Shown here one piece after another: positions 42,375-53,829 of a stretch of DNA of 64,000 bases. Position numbers and translations under genes: made by a program. The stretch is taken from NCBI GenBank assembly GCA_944990035.1, contig CALYLX010000126.1, forward strand, positions 1,922,001 through 1,986,000, read 5' to 3'. Within the stretch, counting starts at the first letter, position 1; the number at the start of each line of letters is the position of its first letter. The DNA comes from Clitopilus passeckerianus (taxonomy: Eukaryota; Basidiomycota; Agaricomycetes; Agaricales; Entolomataceae). A model generated the notes under the pieces. It was not told the origin of the DNA and ran no database searches. It was given only the letters and a program-made list of their open reading frames with translations.

Positions 42375-43821
42375 ATGTTGTCTGTTCCTTATACGCGTTT
42401 AAGCCGCCTTTTGGCACTATCTCAGGTTCAGGTTCAGCTGGCCTATACTGGCAACCGCCCGATCATTTTTCTTTTCGCGGGGCTGATTCTGGCAAGTGCA
42501 GCGTGGACCGTTTTGACGTGCACCAGGACCTTTGTCTTTCAACGCAATTCCTCTTTAAAGCCTCGTTGAAGCCTGCAAGTTCGACCAGAACGCCCTTTGT
42601 AACGGGCCCACGCTTCTTCAACTGGCTGAAACGACCTGCCAAAGATACCAAGGCTACCACGACCGCCGCCACCTCGGCTAGGACCAATATTAATACCAAA
42701 GATACCCCTTCACCTGAGAAAGCTTCAGACGACGCCGAGATGCGCTACCCACCCCAAGTCCCTCTGCCGCCGTCGTTCAACAATCTGAATCTACGCAAGC
42801 TCGAGAAGAAGATTGCCAAAGCTCGACAGCCATTTGACGCCTTCCTTGTCCTGGATATCGAAGGAACATGCGAGCAAGGAACAGACTTTAACTATCCAAA
42901 CGAGATAATCGTGCGTCTCAATGTCCAGATATGATCTCTTTCGCTAACACTTTCTACCTAGGAATTCCCAGTATGCCTCATGCGCTGGAAGGATAAAGGA
43001 CACGACCATAGCGCGTCTCAGCTCGAAGTCGTTGCCGAATTCAGGTCCTTTGTCCGACCCACCTGGAGACCTCAACTTTCAGATTTCTGCACCACCCTCA
43101 CCGGCATAACTCAATCCCAGGTCGACCACGCCCCCACATTTCCTGAGGTACTGAACCTCTTTGAAGCCTTCCTCTTCAAACACCGGTTGGTCGACAGAGA
43201 GACGGGAGACAGGCTTGTCAGGTTCTGCTGGTGCAGCGATGGTCCCTTTGATGTTAGGGATTTCGTGGTCAAGCAATGCTTCATCTCCGAGGTACGCTTC
43301 GCAGTTCCTTAGCTATTGCAGACACTGACACTACGCAGATGGACATGCCCCGTTGGATGCAAGGCGAAATCCTAGACGTCCGCACTCTCGTTCTCGACCA
43401 CCTCTACGCCCAACAACGCAAGAAAGCCCGTTCATCCTCACCCCAAGAGCAAATGGAATCTGTACGTCCATATCCACTCCTGCCCATCAACCTTACCCCT
43501 AACCAGCAATTTTTTTTCACAATTTTTTCACAGCACTTCCCCGTTCCCCGACGCCGCACACTCAACATCTCAGGACAGCTCCGTGCCATGGACCTTCCCT
43601 CCTTCCAAGGCCGTCAACACTCTGGCATCGACGACGCCAGAAACATTGCGCGTATCCTCGCAGCCCTCGCCTCCAAAGGCAACGCCCTTCTCCCAAACAC
43701 ACCCATCAACCCAAGCAAGCGCTGGCTATGGATGGGCAAACGCGGGAGAATCCTCGAGGAAATGCTCGTTCTCCCCAATACAGTCGTCTCAGCTGAGCCA
43801 GCACCTTCTGCACATCTGTAA
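42375..43821 (+). CDS. ERI1-like DEDDh 3'-5' exoribonuclease
   Basis: Exons 42375-42425 (start and first intron less certain), 42497-42910, 42962-43291, 43339-43461 and 43534-43821 encode about 401 residues. Exonuclease motifs are FLVLDIEGTCEQ (Exo I, Asp and Glu), LTGITQSQVDHAPTFPEVL, FCWCSDGPFDVRDF (Exo II Asp) and GRQHSGIDDARNIARIL (Exo III, His and Asp). All four acids and the His are present, so it should be active. This matches the ERI1/3'hExo group, which trims 5.8S rRNA, histone mRNA or small RNAs. The first 150 residues are basic and Ser/Thr-rich with an Arg-containing leader, perhaps for targeting. It follows copy D in the same direction with about 195 bp between them. Confidence 0.88.
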
Positions 43822-44442
43822 TTCGGTTGTCACTGCCAGTGGTGTATCGGTATTTGTTTCGCGAGGTGTTTTCCCACTAGCTCGCCATTCTATCGCCATA
43901 TGGAGCCTCATGGCGCTCACACGACACGTTTTCGGCCTAATCAATGGCCAGTTATCCCCACTCAGCTTCTTGGTCCCTCTATCGTTATCTATTGTCATGA
44001 AGTCAAGACGTTGTTGACCTCGTCTTTCACCATTCCACCATCCTTTCAGGAGAGGAGAGGTCTTGTTAGGCACAACCATTGCCCTGGTGATCCCTCCTGC
44101 CACCTTCACTCGTCGATCCATCAGTCTCATGATGCATCCACTCCTTCCCGTGCCCTCCTTTCCCCGTCCTCTGTTGATATCGTTTGTATAGTCCGTCCAC
44201 CGCTGTTGTCCTACTTGTACTATAAAATTGTCTAGTCCGTACACTCCTTCCCTCTGTAGAGATGTAATACTATATGTGTGTAGTCAAAACCTGTAATCTA
44301 ATTTCTTAATCTTCCTTGGACAACGTGTAAGGTTTCAAACCAAATGACGGATGAGTCAGCACTAATAATTTACAACTACTACTACATAGATCGACGTGAA
44401 GAAGAGTAGATGCTCTAACATATACTCCACATTCAGAGCATT
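43822..44442. other. Convergent 3' region of ERI1-like and NDC80
   Basis: About 620 bp where two convergent genes end. The first 400 bp have weak open frames without motifs. Probably 3' UTRs. Confidence 0.4.
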
Positions 44443-46797
44443 CTACCCTTCTTCTGCGACTTCTCTGAGCTCCCTCAGATGCCGTGAAACCTCTTCCTTA
44501 AACATGGCAATCTCATGACTATTCTTGATGATCGCTCGGACAGTCTTCTCTTTTAGGCGAGACACTTTCTCTATTTGTTCTCGGTAACTATAAAACGGTC
44601 AGCTGAAAGGAGTCGTAAACGTGGACCAGGAACACGTACTCGAACTGGAGGCCTTGCAGGCGACTCTTGACGTCAAGGCCATCCGCCAAAGCAGCTGTCC
44701 GCGCAGCAGCGGTTTCCTTCTCTAGCCTGGCAGCTTCTGCATTCGCAACAGATGCTTGTTGTTGTGCAGCCTATATCACGCCTTATCAGCTCAGACTCCA
44801 CAAAAGCAAGGAAAACAAAACCCACATCACGATAATCATCCGCCTGGTCATTAATTGCAACAACTTTCTTCTCCACCTGCGCAATCTCCATCTCAGCATT
44901 CTCGCATTCAAGAGTCAACTGATCCAGCTCGTTGTCAACTCGGTCCCTCTCATTCTGAACACCCGCCCTTTCTGCCCTCTTCTGCTCTGCAATGCCGCTT
45001 AGTGTGGGTTTGACCACCTTTGAGATACTGGGTCCTATCAGGATCTGCTGAGGATTTGAGGAGGCGGTGTTCAGCTCGAGAGTTAGATCCACGTCTTCGA
45101 AGGGGTACGGAAGAGGGGGCATAAGTTCAAGCGTCGAGACTAGATTGGTATATGCGTCAAGGGCCTCTTCTGCTGCGTCTGCACGATGTGTGACGGCAAC
45201 TTCGAGCGACATAACTAACTTCTGCGACTCGGACATCTTTTGCTTGAGGTCCTCTATGTTGCGTGAAAGGGTTGCATGGTCAGTGTTCATCCGGATGACT
45301 TCTTCTGGACTGAGATTCTGTTCCTTGACGATTCCGTTGAGACGGTCAAGGTCTCGTTTGAGTTGTTCAAGTTGGTTGTCTAGCAGAACCCACGCTAGTT
45401 AATGGTCCGCACCGTATAGAAGCAAATAGAAAACTTACTGCCACTGATAAGTTCAGCCTGTTCGTAAGTGATTGTGTCAATGAGCTTCTTCTTTCTTGCT
45501 TCGTATTGATGCAGGATCTTTTGGAACTTTTCGCTATCCGTTACCAAAAGTTCATGTTCCTTCTGCAGCTTTTCCAGCGGTGGCTTAACGGGATCGTTAG
45601 CCTCAGCAGTCAAAGTACTGTAAAGATACCCACCTCAGAACTTAGAAGCTTCTGATACTCTGCTCGCAGTGATTCACGTTGGGCGTTGAGATCTTCCAAT
45701 TCTGCCTGAATTTTCTGAGTTCTCCGAGCTTAACGAGCGTCAACTTTAGCATACAGCATACTTGGAGAAGAGCCATGGGTATTACCATATCTATCCTCCA
45801 GTGATTCCTTTGCGGCATTGACCGCTTTATCTTCCCAGTTTAGCCAACCCCGATACGACTCCTCGTAGTAATGGAAGTTCAGAGCAGTGATGTCCATTGG
45901 GTCATCAAACTCCTCAGGAATATTATCGACTTCCTGACATACAGGATGTCCGCTGGAGAAAATACTAGCTCGTAGCTAACAAAAACCTGTCAGTACATTC
46001 GGGCCAAGAGTAGGATGAATGCACTCACGATATTCGCTTCTACTAACCAATGTAACAAACCAAGCAGATATGGCCAAGTATGCATAGTAGCAGGCGCGGC
46101 TAACCACTTGAGGTCCAGCTGGTGAGCGAAAGGGTATTTGAGCATCCTCATCGCCTCCAGAAAATCTTCATCGAAGTGAGAGTTGGCATTCAGTTGAGAG
46201 CAGGGATCCAAGTTGAGCACCAAGAACTCGACAATAGCACGAAAATCTCGACTCGAGATATTACTCAGAGTCTGAGGCCGTATATCAAAGTTGGCTTCTC
46301 TGAGATAGGCATAAATCTCATGTTTGAGCCGCTGTTGGTATTCCTTTTCTCGAAGAGGCCGAGGATCCTTGAGTCCTTGGCTACTCGATGGCATAGACTT
46401 TGATCCCTGGCTACCATATGGTATACTAGAGCTTGGTGCTCCAGCCCAATGCGACGTTCGACGCTGGCTACTGTTTTGAAATACTCAGTAATCGCCCCAT
46501 GTTTACTTCTGTATTTGATACTCACGCTGTAAGTGGCGTCTTCATAGGCGCTTGCTTGGACACGCTCATTAGGAGCGGATTGACATTCTGGGATCTCCCC
46601 ATAGCTATCGATTGCCTTGGATTCATGATATGTGATGCACCAGGTGTTTGCATGGGTGGTCGAAAAGCTGGCCCAGCCAAGGACATGCGCGAGTTCCCTG
46701 CCGCTTTCTTCGTCGTAGTTGGAACAGGGAGATGAGACCTTACATTCCCGTACGGATCCTGAATAGCCTGCATCGTCGACTTTCTTCGTTCCGCCAT
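44443..46797 (-). CDS. NDC80: Kinetochore protein NDC80 (HEC1)
   Basis: Exons 46797-46526, 46470-46029, 45975-45786, 45728-45634, 45583-45439, 45379-44826, 44770-44640 and 44587-44443 encode 657 residues. The start MAERRKSTMQAIQDP and basic Ser-rich tail are the usual Aurora-B-regulated microtubule contact. A calponin-homology domain follows (RQ-less start PLREKEYQQRLKHEI, then FDEDFLEAMRMLKYPF, LDLKWLAAPATMHTWPYLLG and LLHWLVEANI). Then come VCQEVDNIPEEFDDPMDITA and a long coiled coil (KFQKILHQYEARKKKLID, QLEQLKRDLDRLNG, EKVSRLKEKTVRAI). Ndc80 with Nuf2, Spc24 and Spc25 couples kinetochores to microtubules. The intron at 45633-45584 has a perfect CTAAC branch site. Divergent from MOG1. Confidence 0.94.
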
Positions 46798-46981
46798 CGT
46801 CGTTGAGTTCGTTGGTGGTGGTATCGTTGATAGCCTTGACGCGTGTGTCACAGCTGCGACGCGTCGTGTGACAAGATCACGTGCTTAAGCGCCTAAATGA
46901 GTCGTGGGAGACCTGAGATCACTCCCTCCAGATCCAGCTTGAAGACGAGAAGCTGTCAGTGTCAGCGAAGAACTCACAATT
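46798..46981. promoter_or_regulatory. 184-bp divergent promoter, NDC80/MOG1
   Basis: The start codons of NDC80 (minus) and MOG1 (plus) lie 184 bp apart. The interval contains GCGACGCGTCGTG, in which CGACGCGTCG is a palindrome (46857-46866) that includes ACGCGT. That core resembles the MBF/MCB cell-cycle box, which would suit NDC80. Confidence 0.6.
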
Positions 46982-47652
46982 ATGAACGGCGTCGATTCCT
47001 CAATTCAGACAAGGCAGCTTTTTGGCGGCGCAATTACAGTAGATGCGCCACAATCCTTGATTGATGCATCGTATGTGCGCCCGAAACTCACGCCACGGAT
47101 TCACTTCATGACAACCTTTTGAACCTAGAGATCTCCGACAAGTCCCTGATAACCAAGAAGTGTTCCTATATCCTGACTCCGCAGCAAGTATCATCGTAGA
47201 GGTCCTACAAAGCGTCGGCCCAACAGAACCAAGCGAAATCATCAAGCAAAGTGTATTCCACTCCCTTACTTGTTGAAATGCTAACTCCGGATCCATTCTC
47301 TAGGTTTCACTTCGACTCCCTAGCGCACGACAACGATGCCGTATCTTCTGAAGCCCAATCTATCACTCCTCCGGACGGCGTAGCAGGAGAGAACGAGACG
47401 CCGCGTCCGATCGTTGTCGAAGGTGTTCAGCTCGTACCAAAATTCAATCGACAGAGCCCGGACACAGTTCAAGTGCTCATGGCCGTCTTTAGGATAGCAC
47501 ACAAAACCACAGATCTAGTGGTTACCTTCAACATTCCAAAAATCGTTCATGAGGGCCCACAGATAGATGAATCCGCACAGCTCGCTGCAGCTGGACATTT
47601 CAAGACGTTTGTTAGGTCCTTGCGCATAGTGGATTTTGGATTATTCGCATGA
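46982..47652 (+). CDS. MOG1: Ran-binding nuclear import factor MOG1
   Basis: Exons 46982-47070, 47129-47245 and 47304-47652 encode 184 residues. Landmarks are TRQLFGGAITVDAPQSLIDA, SDLRQVPDNQEVFLYPDS, IVEVLQSVGPTEPSEIIKFH, FDSLAHDNDA and TVQVLMAVFRIAHKTTDLVV, the Mog1/PsbP-like fold. Mog1 binds Ran/Gsp1 and promotes nucleotide release in nuclear transport. The second intron (47246-47303) must use a GC donor (GCAAAG). The GT donor five bases downstream gives the wrong frame and loses the conserved KFHFDSLA stretch. Length matches human RANGRF (186 aa). Confidence 0.9.
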
Positions 47653-47808
47653 GCTATGTATGCCATATTGGGCGCTTGGATTCGGCAAATAAATTATACG
47701 ACATAGCAAGGGAGAATTGGCTAGCGATACACAAATGTAATGACAGCATATGTAGTAAGTACAACACTGAAAACAAATCCCACAAAAAATACGTCCATGC
47801 ACACCCTA

Positions 47809-49551
47809 TCATGCACCACTCTCAGCCCGATCCAATTCCTCCTCAACCTCAGGTTCTTCAACGATCCTCTCCCTCGCTGGTGAAGCCGCCTCAGCAGCAG
47901 CAGCCTTCGCCTCTTTCTTCTTCTTCGCGCTTTCCTTGAGCTTATCCCATCTCTCCCTGAATTTAGCAATGATCGCTTTCTGTTCGACAAGACCCTCAGT
48001 ACCAACTCGTAGTCGAGAAGAAAATTCAGACCGACATTCTTCTCATTCTCCACTCTCGCAAGTCTGACTTCCTCCTCGAGCTCTTTGATCCTCCGTGTAT
48101 ACTGTGCTTCACGTCCAGCCGGGAGCGTCGGTATCTGTATCGGTGGACTGTTGATATTGAGATTATTCAGATCTGGTCCCCAGGTCTGGGAACCAGCATC
48201 GATGCGCTCATCACACGTTGTGCCTATACCCAATGGTAAACTGGCTGTCACAGGAGGTAGACATTGCCATGGCTTACCTCTCTCGTAGCTTGGAAGATAC
48301 TATCCCGCAAATGTAGATCCTGCTCTTTACGCATCTGAAGCACCCGCTCCGTACCTTCCAGCCTCTTCTTCATAGCCTCATTCTCGGCTTTTAGCGCTGC
48401 ATTCTCTTTTTTGAGTACCGCCGGGGACGCATCCTGTCCCGAAGGGATGACGAAGAACGATTCGGATAACTCATCTCCTAGCGTTTCTAACAACCGGCGT
48501 GAAATTAGCCGAATGCTTGTGGGTAGAATGCGGGATTGACAACAAGTACCTTCATCGAATATTCCATCATCAATGTCTACCTCAACTTCCTTCGAAGGAC
48601 CAGCCGCACTAGCACCAACCGATGCGACCGCAGGAGTAGCTTTCCTCTCGAACTTCCTACTCTAGGGAAGCCAAATCTCTTCCCAAATATCGATGATGGT
48701 TTAGCTTGAGGTTCCTCAATGGAGTCTGTATCGCTGTTACTGAAGCTTGATTCCCTTCCCGGTGTTCCGGGGTGTCTCTGAGTCTGGTCCTGAACCGGTG
48801 ATACGAGTGCAGGATCGTCCTCTCCGAGTGGTATAGTTGCAAAAGCGACCGGTTGGGAGAGATTATCCAGCATTCCTTGCATAATGTTCCAGAATTGATT
48901 GAACGCATCTCCTGGATCCGACTTTACATAGCATGATTAACCATAAGAACATGCATAGAAAGCTAAAATCATTAACTTACACGTTGTCCAGCTAATAGCA
49001 TGAATGACTCGTCCACCATATTCTGCGAATCTGACATATGTCTTGGCGGCGGTGGGGATGGTGCTGCCCTAATTTGCTCACGAAGAGCATAATTACTTGG
49101 TGACTGCGATCGTGGTCCAGTGGACAAGTAGGGTTGTTCATGTTTCTGGGGCAATGAAGGGTCTTTTCCCTCCTGTTTAAGCTTCTCTATTTTTCTTTGT
49201 AGTTCTTTGCCAGCTCTGGTGTGCTCGTTATATAATAGTCGAAGGGTCCGTTTTGCCTTTATGAGAGTCAATCATCTTACAGTCTGAGGTGAGGTGAAGA
49301 GGTGGCAGCACTTACGGATTCGTCATTACTCCGCTCTACAGCGGCCATGTACGCTTCTGCAGCTTTGAGATGCTCCTCAGCCGCAGGTATAAGTAGTCCA
49401 TTTCCCAGATGTTCGTCTGCGTTCGCTGCATGGTTATGTGCCTACAATTGTCCAATGAAAGATTCGCGATTAACAAACTCTACCCTTCTCCCATAAAGAG
49501 CCTGATAACGGTTTCACTCACCACGCTCATCGGCATTGAAAGGTGCGACAT
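47809..49551 (-). CDS. MIT-domain/coiled-coil protein, Atg38/NRBF2-like
   Basis: Eight exons (49551-49522, 49441-49316, 49256-48981, 48921-48661, 48589-48550, 48486-48278, 48206-48036, 47979-47809) encode about 427 residues. The N-terminal three-helix segment (NHAANADEHLGNGLLIPAAE, EHLKAAEAYMAAVERSND, RTLRLLYNEHTRAGKELQRK) reads as an MIT domain. The middle is Ser/Pro-rich, with MVDESFMLLAGQ and FNQFWNIMQGMLDNLSQ. The end is coiled coil (LKKENAALKAENEAMKKRL, IKELEEEVRLARVENEKN, IIAKFRERWDKLKESAKKKK). MIT plus coiled coil suits Atg38/NRBF2, a regulator of the autophagy PI3-kinase complex. The identity is inferred from layout. The intron 48660-48590 was chosen to restore phase. Confidence 0.6.
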
Positions 49552-50202
49552 CTTCTTGTGTACCCACTATCCTGTTCAAATTTATGGTGGTGGTTCAAGT
49601 TTAGGAAGTCAAGGGTATGAGAAAAAGGCTATAGAACGCCCAAGACGTCAAAAGCAGATGCATGACGGATTTACGCCCACTGCCCATGACCACAATGCCT
49701 TGATTGCAATCAAGCGGCCGGCCCTAGTCCAGAATTGGGTGACGCGCCCCAACCACCATCGTCTCTGACTAGCACTGACTCGAGCACTGAAGCTGTTGAC
49801 TGAGACGACTACGTTTGGACTCTTGAGACTCTGGACTGTTTGGATACACACCGTGCACCTCTACTGCTACCCACTTGCTGCTGTGGAATGAAGCTAGACT
49901 CTGAATTGTCTAGGCCCAGCTATCGAGAAACATCGCTCCCTCCCCGGCCCGGGCTGTCATGAAGATTTACGTTGAATTACGAGAATAACGATGCCCTCCT
50001 CCTGCGCTACCAAGCACGATCATACTCAGACAAAGCTGACATGCTCGATCTTGCAATGCATGTCCCGTTATGTCCAACATGGCCTGGATTAAAACCTTAG
50101 TGATTCCGGATTCATTGGCAAACCGTCAGCCAGGTGCTCATCGTTTCTCCACGACCATTCTTCAGGCAATCCTTGCTTTCTCGCAGCTTTCTTTGTCGTA
50201 AA
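49552..50202. other. Divergent region between the Atg38-like and PY-motif genes
   Basis: About 650 bp with no gene. It must contain both promoters. Nothing diagnostic seen. Confidence 0.4.
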
Positions 50203-50844
50203 ATGAGTAGCTCAAATGATGGTAGCTTGCAGGTGAAAATCATTCTTCACGTCAGCTCGTCTCCGTGCTCACAGCTTCTACAGGCGAACCACCAGTCACT
50301 CTTACCTTTGCCGGCGTTCTGTACACCTTCTCCCAGTGATGTCCCACCTTCATACCACAGAGAAAACTCAGACGAAACGCCGCCGTCCTATAACCACCCC
50401 GAACGAGACGAACCCAGGGTATCCTCTCCTCCCCCAGTCATCCCTTGGGAATTACCCAGACCTACCAGCATGTCAGCCCCATCCACCCTCACACGTACCA
50501 CCGGAACGAGACTCTCACTCGCGACACTCTCTTCTATGACCCATCTCACTGGGGTGAAAGAAGACGAATTCAAAGCAATCAATGAATGGTGCTGGGACAA
50601 GGAGGAGACTATACAGCGAGTGGCTGCCCGACAACGGGTTCGAATTCAGCTGGGCACGAGGAAGAAGTCAGAGCAGATCCAGCTCTTTGTTCCAAGGTTT
50701 CAGTCAGAAGGCGGAGGTAGGAGAGAGCAAGCCAGCGGTGCTTCACCTGGTACAAATATGGATTCTGGGGAGCTGGGGGCTATGAATTGTGATTGCAGGG
50801 ATTCTGATCCGTCGTGTACAAGCTGTAAATATATTATCTGGTAG
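50203..50844 (+). CDS. Unrecognised PY-motif protein with Cys-rich tail
   Basis: Exons 50203-50232 and 50284-50844 give 196 residues. The intron (51 nt, GTGAAA...CTACAG) has no stop and is a multiple of three, so unspliced RNA would also be translatable. I do not recognise a family. Two PPxY motifs occur close together (DVPPSYHRE and ETPPSYNHP), the type bound by WW domains of Nedd4/Rsp5 ligases. RSP5 is in this window. A mid-protein helix FKAINEWCWDKEETIQRVAA follows a Ser/Thr-rich stretch. The end NCDCRDSDPSCTSCKYIIW has four Cys and could be palmitoylated or bind metal. No signal peptide. An adaptor or substrate of Rsp5 is a reasonable but untested idea. Confidence 0.6.
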   Translation: MSSSNDGSLQVKIILHVSSSPCSQLLQANHQSLLPLPAFCTPSPSDVPPSYHRENSDETPPSYNHPERDEPRVSSPPPVIPWELPRPTSMSAPSTLTRTTGTRLSLATLSSMTHLTGVKEDEFKAINEWCWDKEETIQRVAARQRVRIQLGTRKKSEQIQLFVPRFQSEGGGRREQASGASPGTNMDSGELGAMNCDCRDSDPSCTSCKYIIW

Positions 50845-51050
50845 TCGAGTCGTATCCAAACTCTGTTTCCTTATCCAAGTGGGCGCTGGAGGCATGATCA
50901 GAGCGCTAGGTGGAGGTGTTTCTAGCCAACACGATCCCCAGTACTCATATCGCCTCGGTCAGGACCCCAATCATATTGCTGCAAGTTTGGTGTCCTCTCT
51001 GTTTCCGATAATCACTCATGATTTCATATATTCAACGAAGATACATGCAG

Positions 51051-53829
51051 CTACTGGTCGAGAAGTGACGTAGAATCCCCAATCTTCTCTTGTTCCGCAG
51101 CAAGTAATTGAGATCTTATACGTTGTATATCTTCCTTATCGCGTGCAATGTAATCCTCAACACCCATTTTCTCTGCAAAGGTAAGCGACTGCTCATAATA
51201 TAAAGCTGCCTGACCTGGATCCTTGGCTTCAACGTTCAGGTCACCGAGACCACGGAGGGCGTTGTACTGCCCAAGCAGGTACTTGATCTCTTTGCTAAGA
51301 TCAAATGCCTTACGGAAGTGCTCTACAGCTTCTTCGAATCTCTGGCGATCTGTGTCAATACGGCCCAGCGTTTGGTGGGTATCGGCTTGGCCCAAAACGT
51401 TAGAACATTCCAAAAAAAGGGATAACGCTTGGTCGGAAGTAGATGCGGCCAAATCAAGCTCATTGTCGTCAAGATAAGAGTCGGCCAGCTGTGCCAGTAC
51501 CTTCCCTTCTTTGAGGGGGGACTGAAGCTCTCGATATATCTCCAAGGATCTCTTCAGGGCAGCGATCGATTCGTCCAGTATGCCGAGATGACCGTAGCAT
51601 TGGTCAATCTCCAGAAGGTCCTCAGCTTCGCCTTCCACGCAACCGGCCTGTTTGTGCAGCTCTAATGCCTCTTTTAAAGGTTCTACAGCTTCGCTGAAGC
51701 GACTTGACAGGCGGTATAGCTCGCCTAGGTAGTTCAAGCACCAGCCCTTCTCGATAGCGAGCTTAATGATATCATCAGATGGCAGACCAAGATAGTCTGA
51801 CCATGTTGTGTATACCCTACACGCTCTTCCAAGGCCGTCGTTCGAAGCGCCAGACTTTGGTGCGAACTCGAGGAGGGCTTTAATGTTGGTTATCTCCCGG
51901 AGATACCAGGAATACGACACATGCGAGCTGAAGTCGTTATTCATCCTCTCATCCTTGATGTAGAGGGTGATCAACGCTGGAATAACATCATCCTTGAGAG
52001 AGGATAGCCTGTTCAGGCAAAAGTGTCGAATAGGGGATAGAAGCCGAAGCCGAGGCACTGATGTCGACTTATCAAAGGTGACCAGCGAGGTCATTCGGAG
52101 GGTACGAATGGCATCTTGAAGGTTGATTGACTCTGGGAGAAGTTTCTGAAAGGCCAATAACCATTCAGCATCATCCGAGAGCCCGTCGGGAAGAATGGCT
52201 AGAGCGGCTAGAACCAGCCTGGCATTGGGTGCGCTGGTCATTCGGGGACTGCTGATGGAGATTTCAATTGAGATGTCGAGATTGGACTGGCGATCGTGGG
52301 TTTCATTCTCGATGGCTTTGGTATGCTCTGAACACCACCTTCCCCAAAGTTCATCCGCCGTCATCTTATCATCGCGCAGCAGATTTGCTATCAGGGTCAC
52401 TGCCAACGGAAGGCCTTCCATTGCTTTGAGCAACTCCAGCGCAGGCCCGGAGTTGTCCATATCTTGACCGGTAATGTGGGACAAAACCGTCTCGGCACCT
52501 CCAAGAGTCAGCGGTGATAGGGCAGGTAGTAGTGGTTTCGCCCAGTCGACACGATTCGGTCGTTGGGAGCCTCTGAGCGTAACCAGGATAGATAGGGAGG
52601 GGAAGGAGTCAGCAGAAAATGAGCCGAGGAAGTTTTCGGCCGCAGTGCGTGTGCTATCTACAGGCTCCCAGAAACGCTCGAAATTGTCGCAGCATAAGAG
52701 TGAAGAGTGTCTTTCCTTCCCGGAGGTAACGATCAATCGTTGACCGGATATTGTTGTTTCTCTCCTCGATTGGGATGGATAGTGCTGTTGCAAATGCAGT
52801 GTATACGAGCTCGATGGTCGTTAGACCTTCGAAAGATACGAAGTACCGCCTAGGGTAGGCTTGCCTGATCTGAGGGTGCTTCATCACTTCGCAAGCGAGG
52901 GTCGTCTTCCCAATGCCCATCATGCCCAAGATAGCGACTTTGGCAGTTGGAGAGTCCAAAAGGAGCTTTATGATGGTGTCTCGCTGTTCATCCCGCTCCC
53001 TCATACCGGCTACGGGTGGAGGTGGTAGCATAGGCTCGTTATCCGCCGGAATGACACTAAGACAACAAAACAATCTAAGCTCAATCAACTTGAATCCCAA
53101 TTTTGTTGCGCGACTTACCGTGGCCCATCACCATCAAGGGCTTGAGGTTGAATATTCTTCTTGAGGAACCTTCTCAATTGGACAATCTCAGTCTACTCAT
53201 CGTGTCAGATGTCGAAACAGCATGGCGATGCAGAGGACCTTACAAAAATAATATCTTCATTGTATTCCGTTACTTTTCTGTCCAGCGCCTCGAGCTCATC
53301 TATACCCCTGTTCGTAAACCTCTGGAAGAAAGTTCGGTTATGAATATTTCGCAGTGTTCTTGCCACCTCCGTCAGCATTCTAGGTAGCATTCGTCAACAC
53401 AGGTTCTATGTGTGGAAATCCACTCATACGTACCCGAGATATCTTTTCAGCTGCCGGGATAGGCCTTCGAGGTCTCCGTCTCCGGCGTACTCCTTCAACG
53501 CTAGGATCTCTTTGAGAACATTACCTGCCCTGCTGAACACCTTGTTCTGCAGCTCCACGCTCCTGCGCTTGTGAGCGTCAAGTTTCTAAGTAACCCCCCG
53601 GGCATTAAGTCATTCATCCGCGTTCCGATAAAGTAGTTCTTACCAGCCGAATGCGAAGAAGTTGTCCAACCACACCTGCAATTCCTTTCACGTAGGGAAT
53701 CATCGATGCAGCATCCATAGCGTCTTTGGTAATGTTCGCTATCGCGACTGCTGCTTCATCCATCTTCGCTTCAAATGTTTTGCATAGTTCTTCATCCGGG
53801 GGCTTCATATCATCGTGGTATAGTTCCAT
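51051..53829 (-). pseudogene. NLR-like protein: MLKL-NTD/HeLo-like domain, NB-ARC, TPR; frame broken by a 7-bp duplication
   Basis: Exons 53829-53644, 53585-53434, 53379-53244, 53186-53119 and from 53056 all keep phase. The N-terminal 180 residues are helical (AVAIANITKDAMDAASMIPY, IAGVVGQLLRIR, EVARTLRNIHNRTFFQRFTN) and resemble the MLKL-NTD/HeLo-like signalling domains of mushroom NLRs. NB-ARC motifs follow: P-loop AILGMMGIGKTTLACEV, kinase-2 CCDNFERFWEP, LVTLRGSQ and GLPLAV. About five to six TPR units close the protein (EAVEPLKEALELHKQAG, ESIAALKRSLEIYREL, EAVEHFRKAFDLSKEI). Between P-loop and kinase-2, AAGAGTG is duplicated in tandem (52696-52709 on the plus strand), shifting the frame by one. 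Fungal NLRs are thought to sense non-self. This allele would make a truncated product unless the base calls are wrong. Confidence 0.8.

Noticed and set aside
45585..45680. Very short introns (32 or 41 nt) in NDC80
   Set aside because: A 50-nt intron with a CTAAC branch site (45633-45584) fits better and gives the conserved SSEPPLEKL sequence.
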